A DNA stretch of 64,000 nt from Deltaproteobacteria bacterium (GCA_009379725.1 WHTF01000008.1:1-64000), one strand, 5' to 3'. Numbered from the stretch's first letter, positions 8,654 through 18,244 are shown. Numbers and translations are program-made. The notes: generated by a model from the letters alone, not told the origin.

Positions 8654-9679
8654 ATGGGTAAATTTCATGTAGTTTATTTCGGCAGTAACGACGTGCCGGT
8701 CGACCTCATCAAGCCGATCCTCGCGGAGATCGATGCCGATATGACGATTCGAAGACCGACCAACGATACCGAGGTCGTTGAAATGGGCAGCGACGCCGAC
8801 GGGATCATCATGCACGGTTCGGTACCGTTATCGAGAGAAATCATTTCACAACTGAAGCGTTGCAAAGTCGTCTGCCGGACCGGGGTTGGGGTAGATCGGA
8901 TGGACCTCAAGGCAGCCTCGGATCACGGCATGATTATCTGCAATGCGGCAGGCTGCAATTCCATCGAGGTCTCCGAGCAGGCCATCGGTTTGTTGATCGG
9001 TATTTCGCGCAAGCTCATGCGCATGAATCAGTATGTGCGCGATGGCAAATGGAAGCGCCACACCGCCGAACTGCATGCTTACCGCGGCCGCGTCCATCGT
9101 ATCGAAGGACGCACGATAGGCATCGTCGGTTTGGGACATGTCGGCAAGCAAGTCGCGCCGCGCGCCCAAGGCATGAAGTTAAACGTTCAAACTTATGATC
9201 CTTATCTAAATCCGAATGTCGCTCGGGAAATGGGCGTAAAGATGGTTTCTTTCGATGAATTGATCGCGACTTCCGACTTCATCAGTATCCATGCACCGTT
9301 AACCAAACAGACGCGCCACATGTTTAGCACAGCGCAGTTCAAAACGATGAAAACCACCGCTTATCTGATCAACTGCGCGCGCGGTGGCCTGGTCGATACC
9401 GAGGCATTGTATGACGCGCTGGTCGCAGGAGAGCTTGCCGGCGCCGCGCTTGACGTTACGGATCCGGAGCCGCTGCCCGCAAACCATAAGATTCTCACGC
9501 TTCCGAACGTGATCGTCACATGCCACACCGCCGCTAACTCCGACGAGTCTTATATCGACTGCCAAACCCATGCAGCGCGCGAAGTGGTCAACGTACTTAG
9601 CGGTAGAGGACCGACCACTGAGATCAAAGATCCATGGCTTTTGTCCGAAGCCCAGGACGAGGGATTCGGTGGCGTCTAA
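8654..9679 (+). CDS. D-isomer-specific 2-hydroxyacid dehydrogenase (phosphoglycerate dehydrogenase-like)
   Basis: A 341-residue NAD-dependent dehydrogenase. The Rossmann motif GLGHVG has its glycines at residues 159, 161 and 164. The catalytic arginine is in NCARGGLVD, the glutamate in DPEPLP and the histidine in TCHTAANSDES. The N-terminal substrate domain contains RTGVGVDRMDLKAASDHGM, typical of SerA-like members. It lacks the C-terminal ACT domain of full SerA, so it may act on another 2-hydroxy acid. ATG 8654 follows GGAGG at 8639-8643 with ten-base spacing. It is a single gene between remnants. Confidence 0.88.
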   Translation: MGKFHVVYFGSNDVPVDLIKPILAEIDADMTIRRPTNDTEVVEMGSDADGIIMHGSVPLSREIISQLKRCKVVCRTGVGVDRMDLKAASDHGMIICNAAGCNSIEVSEQAIGLLIGISRKLMRMNQYVRDGKWKRHTAELHAYRGRVHRIEGRTIGIVGLGHVGKQVAPRAQGMKLNVQTYDPYLNPNVAREMGVKMVSFDELIATSDFISIHAPLTKQTRHMFSTAQFKTMKTTAYLINCARGGLVDTEALYDALVAGELAGAALDVTDPEPLPANHKILTLPNVIVTCHTAANSDESYIDCQTHAAREVVNVLSGRGPTTEIKDPWLLSEAQDEGFGGV

Positions 9680-9819
9680 AAACCTGCTTCGAGTCTCCTG
9701 TTATGTTGTAAAGGAATCATAATCTTCGTGGGGAGAACCTGGGTTATCATGCCCGGCCTGTTTATTCGTAGAGCCGGCAAGTCCCTTCGCTACGCAAGAA
9801 TATCATAGGGGTCGAAAGC

Positions 9820-9885
9820 ATGTTACTTCGTTCTTTACTTCTTTTGGTCGTTATCTTTAGGGCGCACACGGCTACCTCTGCATGA
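9820..9885 (+). pseudogene. Possible stub of an exported-protein gene
   Basis: A 21-codon frame starts at ATG 9820 and stops at TGA 9883. It reads MLLRSLLLLVVIF then RAHTATSA, which looks like a signal peptide with a cleavage site but has no mature protein. An AGGGG at about 9807-9811 could be its ribosome-binding site. It may be the start of a decayed gene for an exported protein, or chance. Apart from this, 9680-10003 shows no gene, only AT-richer sequence before the next start. Confidence 0.25.
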
Positions 9886-10003
9886 CACGCATAATCGCGG
9901 CGCACGATGTTGCAACGATTTTCTACAAATTAACGAATTTTAATCCTGCCATCTTGAGTTGCCCGACCAGATTACATAACCTGAAAAGCAGGAGGTATCG
10001 TAT

Positions 10004-10390
10004 ATGTCAGTAAATCTTGAGGCTGCGGTTAGGCAAAATATGGACGAACTCAAGAAGGCCATATCTGATAAGGCTTCTGAGGTAGCCGAACTGGAGAAAG
10101 AATTGAAACGTTACGAGACTGTTTTGGCGGTGCTCCGCGCCGATAAGAATGCCAGTTCCGGCAGGAAAGGTCGCCCCCGGGGCAAGACCGATCTTAGCAC
10201 GGTGCTCGGAGGTCTTCCCGAGACATTTACAAGTAAAGAATTCATCAAAGCGGCGACCCGGACTAGAAAGCCTTCGGTTTATCTTCGGCTAGCACTTTCC
10301 AGATGGGCAAAAGAAGGACGAGTGAAGAGACTGGAAAGAGGCAAGTATCAGAAGGTTAAAAATGGTAGCACGCACCGGCTGGCGGCATAA
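10004..10390 (+). CDS. Small putative DNA-binding protein: coiled coil, AT-hook-like patch, winged helix
   Basis: A 128-residue protein I do not recognise as a named family. Residues about 10-47 form a charged heptad-like helix (ELEKELKRYETVLAVLRADK). Residues 53-60 (GRKGRPRGK) contain the Gly-Arg-Pro core of an AT-hook. Residues about 73-118 (TFTSKEFIKAATRTRKPSVY through GRVKRLERGKYQKV) look like a winged-helix DNA-binding domain with a basic wing. The start is supported by CAGGAGG about ten bases upstream. A dimeric DNA-binding regulator or chromosome-organising factor is the likely role; the target is unknown. No partner gene adjoins it. Confidence 0.6.
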   Translation: MSVNLEAAVRQNMDELKKAISDKASEVAELEKELKRYETVLAVLRADKNASSGRKGRPRGKTDLSTVLGGLPETFTSKEFIKAATRTRKPSVYLRLALSRWAKEGRVKRLERGKYQKVKNGSTHRLAA

Positions 10391-10515
10391 GTAAACTCAA
10401 TTCATCTTTCCTATAAATGTTCGGTAGCCGAGAAGGTTCCGGCTAAGTTTGTTTCCCTGGAACAGCCGGTTTGTAACCGGGATCAGACTAGCGGTCCGTA
10501 TATCATTTACGATCT

Positions 10516-10772
10516 GATTTCAGGAAAAACATTTCTCAAAAACCTTCCGAATACCTAAAGAAGCTCTACTTTGATTCAATCGTTCACTCGGTGCCAGCTT
10601 TGCAGTACCTGATACAAGTGGTCGGCGCGGACCGTGTAGTGGTCGGAACCGATTATCCGATGGCGATGGGGGAGATTTCGAGTCGCTCAGCAAGATCATG
10701 CAGTTGGATCTTTCGCCTGAAGAACGGAGCCGAATTTTAGGCGGCAATGCTGCGGCAGCCTTAGGTCTTTAA
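10516..10772 (+). pseudogene. 3' fragment of a second amidohydrolase gene, with a frameshift
   Basis: Reads KPSEYLKKLYFDSIVH, then VGADRVVVGTDYPMAM, the C-terminal third of an ACMSD-like amidohydrolase. At the G-run 10669-10672 the frame must shift by one missing base to continue as FESLSKIMQLDLSPEERSR and GGNAAAALGL with stop at 10770. The N-terminal two thirds, including the first metal site, are absent. It belongs to a different subfamily from the intact gene at 5297. The single-base deletion alone could be an assembly or read error, but the missing 5' part is independent evidence of decay. Confidence 0.7.
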
Positions 10773-10790
10773 GCACACCGGTCGCTTGAA

Positions 10791-10829
10791 CAACGAAGGC
10801 CCGAGTGGTTTTAACTCGAACCTTCGTTG
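10791..10829 (+). terminator. Hairpin terminator-like element sharing a 17-base motif with 6469-6503
   Basis: CAACGAAGG (10791-10799) pairs with CCTTCGTTG (10821-10829); an inner GAGT/ACTC pair extends the stem. Bases 10794-10810 are cgaaggcccgagtggtt, identical to the minus strand of 6483-6499. It stands 18 bases after the amidohydrolase remnant. Confidence 0.55.
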
Positions 10830-10946
10830 TCCGCGCCGAACTCACCTTAAGGGGCACGGCCAAAATCAGCGTTGAGCTTGAAATAATTAGATATCGGGTC
10901 GAAGGAATCTAACCATCACTCCAGCATCTTACAATGGATTGTTTCT

Positions 10947-11765
10947 CTACTTGCCGCTCCGGGTGGCGCTCCATTTGCCGCCGGATTTGAGGGTGCCTGC
11001 CATTGAGTTGCCGTTGACGCGGCCGGTGTAGTGTCCCTCGCCGGCGCTGAAAGTAATTTGATCGCCGTTAAGCTTGCCTTTGATCGGCGCGATGACGTTA
11101 CCTGATTTGAGTGTGCCGCTAATCATCTGAAAGGTCTGCTTGAGCGTGAGCTCGCCATTGGGAAGTTTCCAAGTGCCGCCTACTTTCGCCGGCACGATCC
11201 AGAGATAAGCCGTGCACCAGTTACTGCAACCTTCCGCATTGGCGGTTTCGTCGGGCTTCCATTCTCCCATGTCGAAGGTATTGGACACGATGCGCGTTCC
11301 AGGCTTTAAATCGAGAATTTTTGGGCGCAATTTCATGTTGATACTCGACAAAAGAAACATCGTAATGACCTGAGCTTGCGAGAAATCGCTTTCGAACAGA
11401 TCGGCTTTCACAAAGGTGGCTTTGTCGCTGACGCCTTCTTTGGCGGCATTGCGTTTTGCCAGCTCGACCATATCCGGATTGTATTCGATACCATGGGCTT
11501 TGCTGCCGCGCTTGGCGGCGGTGATTACCGTACGGCCGTCACCCGAGCCAAGATCGATGACGTAATCTTTTGGAGTCACTTTCGCCATATTGAGCATTTT
11601 ATCGACCAGCTCCTGCGGTGTCGGCACCCAAACGACGTCCTTGCCTTCTTGGCCGACCTGCGGCTCGTAGTTCTTGGCCGGCTGGGCCTGCGCAGCGCCG
11701 CCGGCGCCGGCCAGCGATAAGCAGATTGCTAACGATAAGGTACGCATGAGATAAGATGGGTTCAT
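10947..11765 (-). CDS. Exported class I SAM-dependent methyltransferase with C-terminal beta domain
   Basis: A 272-residue protein. The N-terminus is a signal peptide (MRTLSLAICLSLAGAGGAAQ) ending near AQAQ. The methyltransferase core follows, with motif I VIDLGSGDGR and the post-II acidic region HGIEYNPDMVELAKRNA. The last ~100 residues are Gly/Ser/Thr-rich and beta-like (GTWKLPNGELTLKQTFQ, GTLKSGG repeats). GGGAGG lies a few bases upstream of ATG 11765, so the signal peptide belongs to the gene. SAM is not known to be available in the periplasm, which makes an exported SAM enzyme odd; related exported methyltransferases are annotated in other bacteria without a known role. Confidence 0.75.
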   Translation of the reverse strand: MNPSYLMRTLSLAICLSLAGAGGAAQAQPAKNYEPQVGQEGKDVVWVPTPQELVDKMLNMAKVTPKDYVIDLGSGDGRTVITAAKRGSKAHGIEYNPDMVELAKRNAAKEGVSDKATFVKADLFESDFSQAQVITMFLLSSINMKLRPKILDLKPGTRIVSNTFDMGEWKPDETANAEGCSNWCTAYLWIVPAKVGGTWKLPNGELTLKQTFQMISGTLKSGNVIAPIKGKLNGDQITFSAGEGHYTGRVNGNSMAGTLKSGGKWSATRSGK

Positions 11766-11989
11766 AATGATCCTCCCGAATTTTGATTTTTGGATCATAG
11801 CAGGTTCACACGGCGGAGGGGAGATTCCCCACATAGAAAAGCGGCCATTGTTTCCAGTTCTCGTTTCCCAAACGATTTTTGGCTGTCTTGCCGCCGGTGC
11901 GAAGCTGCACTGTCGTCGCAGGATGGGACCAGACGCTTGACACTATGCGCGTCTAGTTTAACTGGCGTTCCGCTGCCGCTTGTTTGAAC

Positions 11990-13648
11990 CTACTCCTTGC
12001 GTTGTCGCAGCACATGATTCAAATTGCCGACGCGATACCAGCGGTAGCCGTAAGCTTCGAGCGCGATTCTATGTGTGCCGCCGGTATCGGCACGACTCTC
12101 ATCTTCGACGAGTAAATTGAGCAGCTTATCTCCTCCCTCCACTTCCGGCTTGAGGCGAATTTCATGAGCCTTCTCATCGAAGTTGTGCGCGACAATGAGG
12201 GAATTACCGCGCCAATCGTAACGTATTGCGAGGACGCTGGGCGAGCCGGTGGGCAATATTTTCCAATCACCCCAGCCGATTTCAGGGCATTCCTTTCTCA
12301 GGCGGATCATGTGCGCAGTCCAGCTTAGCAACGATGCCGGATCGCGCCGCTGCGCCTCCACGTTGACCTGATCATATCGATACGGGCCTTTGGTGATTAA
12401 CGGATGGACGGTTTTTGCGCAGGTCGAGAAGCCCGACTGCGGCTCAGCCGTCCATTGCATCGGCGTACGCACAGCCTCGCGTTCTTTCAGAGAGAGATCG
12501 TCGCCCATGCCGATTTCGTCGCCATAACGAATCACCGGGGTGCCGGGGAGTGAAAACATCACGCTGTAGGCCAATTCAAGTTGCCGCTGATTGCCGAGCA
12601 TGGGAGCAAGCCGGCGCCGGATACCACGGTGGTAAAGCTGCATTTCAAGTTCCGGCCCGAATCTGGCGAATACCTTGTCGCGTTGCTTTTCGTCGAGCCG
12701 TCCCAAATCGAGCTCATCGTGATTGCGCAGGAACTGCGCCCACTGTGCGCCCGGTGGAAGCTTTTTGGTCGCGCGCAAAGCGGCGGCCAGGGGAGCCACT
12801 TCAGCCGTAGCCAGAGCGTAAAACAGATGCTGGTTGACAAAGAAGTTGAACATCATGTGAATATGCTCCCCGTCTTTGCCAAAATAATTAAGCGTTTCGT
12901 CGGGCAGGACATTGGCTTCGCCAAGCAAGATGCTGTCGCCGCGCCGCCATTGCAAGAACTCGCGCATTTCGAGCAGATACTCGAAGTTCAATTTGGTGTT
13001 TTTGTTGCCCCGGGTGGGCGGAGTTTCAATAATGAAGGGCACCGCGTCGACGCGAAATCCCGCAACACCGAGTTCGAGCCAGTAGCCCATGATCCGGCGG
13101 ATCTCCGTGCGAACCGCGGGGTGATGCATGTTGAGATCCGGTTGAAAAGGGTAGAAGCGATGGAAATAATACTCCCGCGCGTCCTTATCGTAGGTCCATG
13201 TCGACTTCTGCACGCCGGGAAACACCATGCCGGTCTTCCAGCCCGCCGGCCGTTTTTTCGACCAAACATACCAATCCCGATACTGAGAGTTCTTGTCTTT
13301 GCGCGAATGCTGGAACCAGGGGTGTTGATCGGAGCTATGGTTCACGACCAAATCCATGACGACTTCGATGCCGCGCTTTCGCGCTTGCTGCATGAACTCG
13401 ACGAAATCACCGCTTGAACCATGGCGCGGATCAACTCCATAATAATCCGAAATGTCGTAGCCATTATCGTGGTTCGGCGTGGGCTGGAAAGGCGAAAGCC
13501 AAATGGTGCTGATACCGAGCGATTGCAGATAGTCCAACCGGCGCGTCAGCCCCTCGAAGTCGCCGACGCCGTCGCCGTTGGAGTCCATGAAAGTCTCTAG
13601 ATCGAGACTATAAATGACGGTATTTTTATACCAGAGGTCTTCAATCAT
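11990..13648 (-). CDS. GH13 alpha-glucan enzyme, trehalose synthase (TreS)-like
   Basis: A 552-residue glycoside hydrolase family 13 protein. The catalytic residues are in place: nucleophile Asp201 (GFRVDAVP), acid/base Glu244 (LLGEANV) and transition-state Asp311 (RNHDELD). NSNGDGVGDFEGL-type and VVNHSSDQHPWF motifs and GDEIGMGDDLSL then RTPMQW are those of trehalose synthases, which interconvert maltose and trehalose; other GH13 glucosidases share some of them. No maltokinase domain is fused. ATG 13648 is preceded by AACGAGGA; a longer frame begins at 13729 without such support. It is divergent from acnA. Confidence 0.8.
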   Translation of the reverse strand: MIEDLWYKNTVIYSLDLETFMDSNGDGVGDFEGLTRRLDYLQSLGISTIWLSPFQPTPNHDNGYDISDYYGVDPRHGSSGDFVEFMQQARKRGIEVVMDLVVNHSSDQHPWFQHSRKDKNSQYRDWYVWSKKRPAGWKTGMVFPGVQKSTWTYDKDAREYYFHRFYPFQPDLNMHHPAVRTEIRRIMGYWLELGVAGFRVDAVPFIIETPPTRGNKNTKLNFEYLLEMREFLQWRRGDSILLGEANVLPDETLNYFGKDGEHIHMMFNFFVNQHLFYALATAEVAPLAAALRATKKLPPGAQWAQFLRNHDELDLGRLDEKQRDKVFARFGPELEMQLYHRGIRRRLAPMLGNQRQLELAYSVMFSLPGTPVIRYGDEIGMGDDLSLKEREAVRTPMQWTAEPQSGFSTCAKTVHPLITKGPYRYDQVNVEAQRRDPASLLSWTAHMIRLRKECPEIGWGDWKILPTGSPSVLAIRYDWRGNSLIVAHNFDEKAHEIRLKPEVEGGDKLLNLLVEDESRADTGGTHRIALEAYGYRWYRVGNLNHVLRQRKE

Positions 13649-13839
13649 AAGTTTTCCTCGTTGCCGGGACGTTACTAAAAGTGTAACAGCTATTGCCGGC
13701 TGGAAAAGTAGGGTAGCGGCAACTGGCATTCGCCGTACTTGGCGGCTTCTAAGTCTTGCATCGTCCCTGTTGCTTTATCCCGGTTGCCTAGCTACAAAAT
13801 AGGGCGACCCTCAATCAATAGCCGTGTAAGGAGCGTTCA

Positions 13840-16533
13840 ATGGCACAGAGATATGTGGATAGTTTCGGTACTCGGAAGGTGCTGAATGTCGGAGATCAGC
13901 GCTACGATATTTTTCGCCTCGATTTGCTCGATAACGCCGGCTTTAAGAATATTTCCAAGTTGCCGGTTTCACTGAAGGTGCTGATGGAGAACCTGTTACG
14001 TCAGGAAGACCGGCATCACGTCAACAAAGGCGATATTGAGGCGCTGGCAAGTTGGAACCCGAAGGTGAAGTCGGGGAAAGAAATCGCTTTTATGCCCGCG
14101 CGCGTGTTGATGCAGGATCTGACAGGCGTGCCCGCGGTTGTCGATCTCGCCGCGATGCGGGAGGCGATGAAGCGATTGGGCGGCGACCCGAAGAAGATCA
14201 ATCCGCTGGCGCCGGTGGATCTGGTTATCGATCACTCGGTCCAGGTCGACTATTTCGGCACCGCCGATGCTTTGCACAAAAATTCAGTAATCGAGTTTCA
14301 GCGCAACGTCGAGCGCTACGCCTTTTTGCGTTGGGGGCAGACGGCCTTCGACAACTTTCGGCTGATCCCTCCTGATACGGGAATCTGCCATCAGGTTAAT
14401 CTTGAATATTTGGCCCCGGTAGTTTTCCGATCACAAAAAGATGGAGCGCACTTCGCGTATCCCGATACGGTTGTCGGCACGGATTCGCATACGACGATGA
14501 TCAACGGTCTGGGTGTCGTCGGCTGGGGCGTGGGCGGCATCGAAGCGGAAGCGGCGCTGCTCGGTCAACCGATCATCATGCTTATACCTGAAGTGATCGG
14601 TTTCAAACTGCACGGCAAGCTTCCCGAAGGGGCAACGGCGACGGACCTGGTATTGACGGTCGTTCAGATGCTCAGGAAGAAGGGCGTGGTCGAGAAGTTT
14701 GTCGAGTTTTATGGTTCAGGACTGTCTAGTTTGAGCCTGGCGGACCGCGCGACGATCGGCAATATGGGGCCGGAGTATGGCGCGACCATCGGCTACTTTC
14801 CAGTGGACGACGAGACACTGCGCTATTTAAGATTAACCGGCCGCGATGCTGATCTGATCAAGCTCGTCGAAACCTATGCGAAAGAGCAAGGGATGTTCCG
14901 CACGGATTCGTCGCCCGATCCCATGTTCAGCGACACGCTTGAACTTGATTTGGCAACGGTGGTGCCAAGTTTGTCGGGTCCCCGCCGGCCGCAAGACCGG
15001 ATACCGCTGACCGAAAGCAAGAAAGCGTTCAAGGAAGCGCTGCCGTCTTTATTAAAGAGCGGCGATGCGAACAAGACTGTCAATGTCCAATCCAACGGCG
15101 ACAAGTTCCAGCTCAGGCATGGCTCGGTAGTGATCTCGGCGATCACCAGCTGCACCAACACATCGAATCCTTCGGTTATGGTCGGCGCCGGATTGTTGGC
15201 TAAAAAGGCTGCCGAGAAGGGGCTGAAGAGCAAGCCGTGGGTAAAGACCAGTTTGGCGCCGGGCTCCAAAGTCGTCACTGAGTATTTAAAGGACAGCGGT
15301 CTTCTGCCTTATCTGGAAAAAATAGGCTTTAATGTCGTCGGCTATGGCTGTACCACCTGCATCGGTAACAGCGGTCCGTTACCCGAGCCGGTGGTCAATG
15401 CCATTCAAGAGGGTGATTTGGTTGCGGCCGCGGTATTGTCCGGCAACCGAAACTTTGAGGGACGTATTCACGCCAACGTGCGGGCAAATTATCTCGCTTC
15501 ACCGCCGTTGGTCGTTGCCTATGCCCTGGCCGGCACCATGGATACGGATCTATACAACGATCCGCTCGGCAATGATTCGCAGGGCAAGCCGGTTTTTTTG
15601 AAAGATATTTGGCCGACACCGCAGGAAGTCCAGGAAACCATGCGCAAGTCGGTCCGGTCGGAAATGTTTAAGAAAGAATACAGCCAGGCGACCGAGGGCG
15701 ATGAGCAGTGGAAGAGTATGCCGGTGCCGCGGGGCGAACTTTTCGAATGGGATAGTCACTCGACGTATGTACGTGAAGCGCCTTACTTCGAAAGCATGTC
15801 CAAAACGCCGAGCGAACTCAAGGAAATTAAAGGCGCGCGCGTGCTGGCGTTGCTCGGCGATTCAGTGACCACCGACCATATCTCACCAGCGGGCTCCATC
15901 GAGAAGAACGGCCCGGCGGCGCGCTATCTGACGAATAATGACGTGCTGCCCAAAGATTTCAATCAGTACGGCGCGCGGCGCGGCAATCATGAAGTCATGA
16001 TGCGCGGAACTTTCGCAAACATTCGCCTCAAAAACGTGTTGGCGCCGGGCACCGAAGGCGGAGTGACCGTTCATCTGCCGGAGAAAAAGCCAATGTCGAT
16101 TTACGACGCGGCGATGCAGTATCAGAAAGAAGCCACGCCGCTGATCGTAGTTGCGGGAAAAGAGTACGGTTCGGGTTCGTCCAGAGATTGGGCGGCCAAA
16201 GGGCCGCGGCTGTTGGGCGTGAAAGCGGTGATTGCGGAGAGCTATGAACGCATCCACCGCAGTAACTTGATCGGCATGGGCATCGTGCCGCTGCAGTTCA
16301 ACGCCGGCGAAAACCTCAAGTCGCACAATCTGAACGGTTTCGAAACCTTCGAGGTGGTGGGAATCTCGGCCGGGCTTAAGTTGAGACAGGATCTAACCGT
16401 CAAAGCGACTAGCGATGACGGAAAGGTTCAAGAGTTCACTGTGACCTGCCGCATCGACACGCCGGCCGAGCTCGAATATTATCGCCACGGCGGAATCTTG
16501 GAGTATGTGCTAAGACAGCTTTTGCAGAATTAA
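13840..16533 (+). CDS. acnA: Aconitate hydratase A
   Basis: An 897-residue aconitase that isomerises citrate to isocitrate in the TCA cycle. The three [4Fe-4S] cysteines are Cys438 (TSCTNTS), Cys504 and Cys507 ([12 protein letters not shown]). The C-terminal swivel domain carries [14 protein letters not shown] and [14 protein letters not shown], typical of the AcnA/IRP1 type. TAAGGAGCG stands just before ATG 13840. It is a single-gene unit, divergent from the GH13 gene; the 190 bases between them must hold both promoters, including a GTTAC/GTAAC inverted repeat at 13671-13687. Confidence 0.96.
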   Translation: MAQRYVDSFGTRKVLNVGDQRYDIFRLDLLDNAGFKNISKLPVSLKVLMENLLRQEDRHHVNKGDIEALASWNPKVKSGKEIAFMPARVLMQDLTGVPAVVDLAAMREAMKRLGGDPKKINPLAPVDLVIDHSVQVDYFGTADALHKNSVIEFQRNVERYAFLRWGQTAFDNFRLIPPDTGICHQVNLEYLAPVVFRSQKDGAHFAYPDTVVGTDSHTTMINGLGVVGWGVGGIEAEAALLGQPIIMLIPEVIGFKLHGKLPEGATATDLVLTVVQMLRKKGVVEKFVEFYGSGLSSLSLADRATIGNMGPEYGATIGYFPVDDETLRYLRLTGRDADLIKLVETYAKEQGMFRTDSSPDPMFSDTLELDLATVVPSLSGPRRPQDRIPLTESKKAFKEALPSLLKSGDANKTVNVQSNGDKFQLRHGSVVISAITSCTNTSNPSVMVGAGLLAKKAAEKGLKSKPWVKTSLAPGSKVVTEYLKDSGLLPYLEKIGFNVVGYGCTTCIGNSGPLPEPVVNAIQEGDLVAAAVLSGNRNFEGRIHANVRANYLASPPLVVAYALAGTMDTDLYNDPLGNDSQGKPVFLKDIWPTPQEVQETMRKSVRSEMFKKEYSQATEGDEQWKSMPVPRGELFEWDSHSTYVREAPYFESMSKTPSELKEIKGARVLALLGDSVTTDHISPAGSIEKNGPAARYLTNNDVLPKDFNQYGARRGNHEVMMRGTFANIRLKNVLAPGTEGGVTVHLPEKKPMSIYDAAMQYQKEATPLIVVAGKEYGSGSSRDWAAKGPRLLGVKAVIAESYERIHRSNLIGMGIVPLQFNAGENLKSHNLNGFETFEVVGISAGLKLRQDLTVKATSDDGKVQEFTVTCRIDTPAELEYYRHGGILEYVLRQLLQN

Positions 16534-16565
16534 GCGATGCTGATAACACGCTCATGCCGTTTATG

Positions 16566-16605
16566 GCTTCTGGTTTGGTTTTCAACGTTTGAGGCAACCA
16601 GAAGC
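16566..16605 (+). terminator. Weak hairpin after acnA
   Basis: GCTTCTGGTT (16566-16575) pairs perfectly with AACCAGAAGC (16596-16605) around a 20-base loop. There is no T-run after it, so it may be an inefficient or Rho-assisted terminator. Confidence 0.35.
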
Positions 16606-16629
16606 AGCGGCCAAAACTAAATACCGTTC

Positions 16630-17550
16630 GTGTTAGATCGAAGAGAAGCGCTGGCGATATTGGGCAAATATTCGCTGGCGTTTGTCTTTGACAGCGCCAA
16701 ACTCTTCCGTGGCAACGCCCGAGCCGCTGAAAGGCCTTTCATGATCACACCTGCTCACATCGGAAAATTCACCGCCGATAATCCCGGCATGATGACGCTG
16801 CAGGGAACCAATCAGTATGTTGTTGGAAGGGACAGCGCGGTCGTCATCGATGTCGCACTCAGTTCGGATGGCAATATGGACGGCATTATCGAGCAGGCCG
16901 AGGCGATGGGTGCTAAGAAAATCGACAAGATTCTTCTCACGCATATTCATATCGATCACTGTGGCGGTGCCCTGGCTTTGAAGAAACGCACCGGCGCAAA
17001 GATCGGGATTCATCGTTCGCGCGCGGGCCATCTGGGTGGCGAGGACTTTCAGTACGGTGATAACGATCGCATCGCCTTTGGCGAAGGCGAGTTGGAGGTT
17101 CTGCACACGCCCGGTCACGAATCCGGGCACTGCTGTTTCTACGAATCGGGCGATAAGGTGCTGTTTAGCGGCGACAATATTTTAGGTTACGGCACGGCGG
17201 TGATTCATCCGCCGGACGGCAATATGACGGACTACTTGAGATCGTTGGAGCGCTTGCTGGAATTCAGCATCAGCTTAATCCTCCCAGGCCATGGACCGCT
17301 TGTCGGCAAGCCGGAAGCGAAGATCAAGGAATACCTGCGACATCGGATAATGCGTGAAAAGCAAGTGATCGACGCCCTGCGCACAGGACGCAACACCATC
17401 GGCGATATCACGCAAATGATTTACGTGGATGTTTCGGCCCCACTTCAGCGAGTCGCCGAATTCTCAGTGCAGGCGCATTTAGAAAAGCTGATGCGAGAAG
17501 GCCGGGTGAAAAGAGAAGGCAGCCGTTACCTTCTTCTCAGTGATAATTGA
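16630..17550 (+). CDS. Metallo-beta-lactamase-fold hydrolase (LACTB2-like)
   Basis: A 306-residue protein from GTG 16630. The MBL motif THIHIDHCGG lies near residue 113, with later ligands in HTPGHESGH, SGDNIL and LPGHGP. The C-terminal winged-helix-like extension (about 225-300) is that of LACTB2-type hydrolases or nucleases. An alternative start at ATG 16741 gives 269 residues, close to the family's usual length. The extra N-terminus (DRREALAILG, then NARA) looks like a possible twin-arginine signal, so the longer form may be exported. No clear ribosome-binding site favours either start. The gene is convergent with rlpA, one base apart. Confidence 0.8.
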   Translation: MLDRREALAILGKYSLAFVFDSAKLFRGNARAAERPFMITPAHIGKFTADNPGMMTLQGTNQYVVGRDSAVVIDVALSSDGNMDGIIEQAEAMGAKKIDKILLTHIHIDHCGGALALKKRTGAKIGIHRSRAGHLGGEDFQYGDNDRIAFGEGELEVLHTPGHESGHCCFYESGDKVLFSGDNILGYGTAVIHPPDGNMTDYLRSLERLLEFSISLILPGHGPLVGKPEAKIKEYLRHRIMREKQVIDALRTGRNTIGDITQMIYVDVSAPLQRVAEFSVQAHLEKLMREGRVKREGSRYLLLSDN

Positions 17551-17551
17551 G

Positions 17552-18244
17552 TTACTTCTCCAGGATCATGGCCGGGTAGCCTGCTTGCGACAACTCGCGC
17601 GCCTGCTCCTCGGCGACGGCGCGGTTCGAGAAGACTCCGAGTTGAACACGGTAGTAGATTCCATCTTTGGCTTGCAAACGGACAATGGCGACGTCCGTAT
17701 AAGTTCTTGCCAGTCGATCGCGCAGTTGCCGGGCATTTTCCATTTGTGAGAAGGAGCCCATTTGCAGCGTATAATCGAGGGAGTCTCTGATGAAGGGAAT
17801 TTTATGAGGGCCGCTGTCGATGATTTCGATGCGCACGGGGATCGTTCCGGCACGAATCATACCCAGGATTTCGCCCGCGCCGTAAGATAGGTCGATAATC
17901 CTGCCCTTGGCAAAGGGCCCCCGATCGTTGATCAAAACCTCAACCGATTTACCAGTCTCTAAATTGGTCACCAGCACGCGCGTGCCTAAAGGCAATGTTT
18001 GGTGCGCCGCCGTGAGGTCGTTCTGATTGTAAATGACTCCGCTGGCCGTGGCCTTGCCGTGAAAACCCGGTCCATACCATGAAGCAATGCCGGTCTGGGT
18101 GGCGCGACTCGTGGGTACAGGAGGTATAGGAGGAGGCACCCGTGACGGCGGCACCGAACATGCGGCAAGCCAAGTTAGGGCCAGTGATAAGAAAGCGGCA
18201 TATGAAAGCGATGGAAATTTAAATTTGAAGGTGACCGGTATCAT
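17552..18244 (-). CDS. rlpA: RlpA septal-ring lipoprotein
   Basis: A 230-residue lipoprotein. The signal ends in the lipobox LAAC near residue 29. A proline-rich linker follows, then the double-psi beta-barrel domain (GIASWYGPGFHGKATASG, TLPLGTRVLVTN, INDRGPF, IDLSYGA) and a C-terminal SPOR domain (about 155-230, QMGSFSQMENARQLRDRL). RlpA is a lytic transglycosylase acting on denuded glycan strands at the division septum, reached by the SPOR domain. Start ATG 18244. It is convergent with the MBL gene. Confidence 0.92.
   Translation of the reverse strand: MIPVTFKFKFPSLSYAAFLSLALTWLAACSVPPSRVPPPIPPVPTSRATQTGIASWYGPGFHGKATASGVIYNQNDLTAAHQTLPLGTRVLVTNLETGKSVEVLINDRGPFAKGRIIDLSYGAGEILGMIRAGTIPVRIEIIDSGPHKIPFIRDSLDYTLQMGSFSQMENARQLRDRLARTYTDVAIVRLQAKDGIYYRVQLGVFSNRAVAEEQARELSQAGYPAMILEK

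Noticed and set aside
12581-13417. A 278-codon open frame on the plus strand
   Set aside because: It is antisense to the well-supported GH13 gene, has no family match and a codon pattern of a shadow frame.
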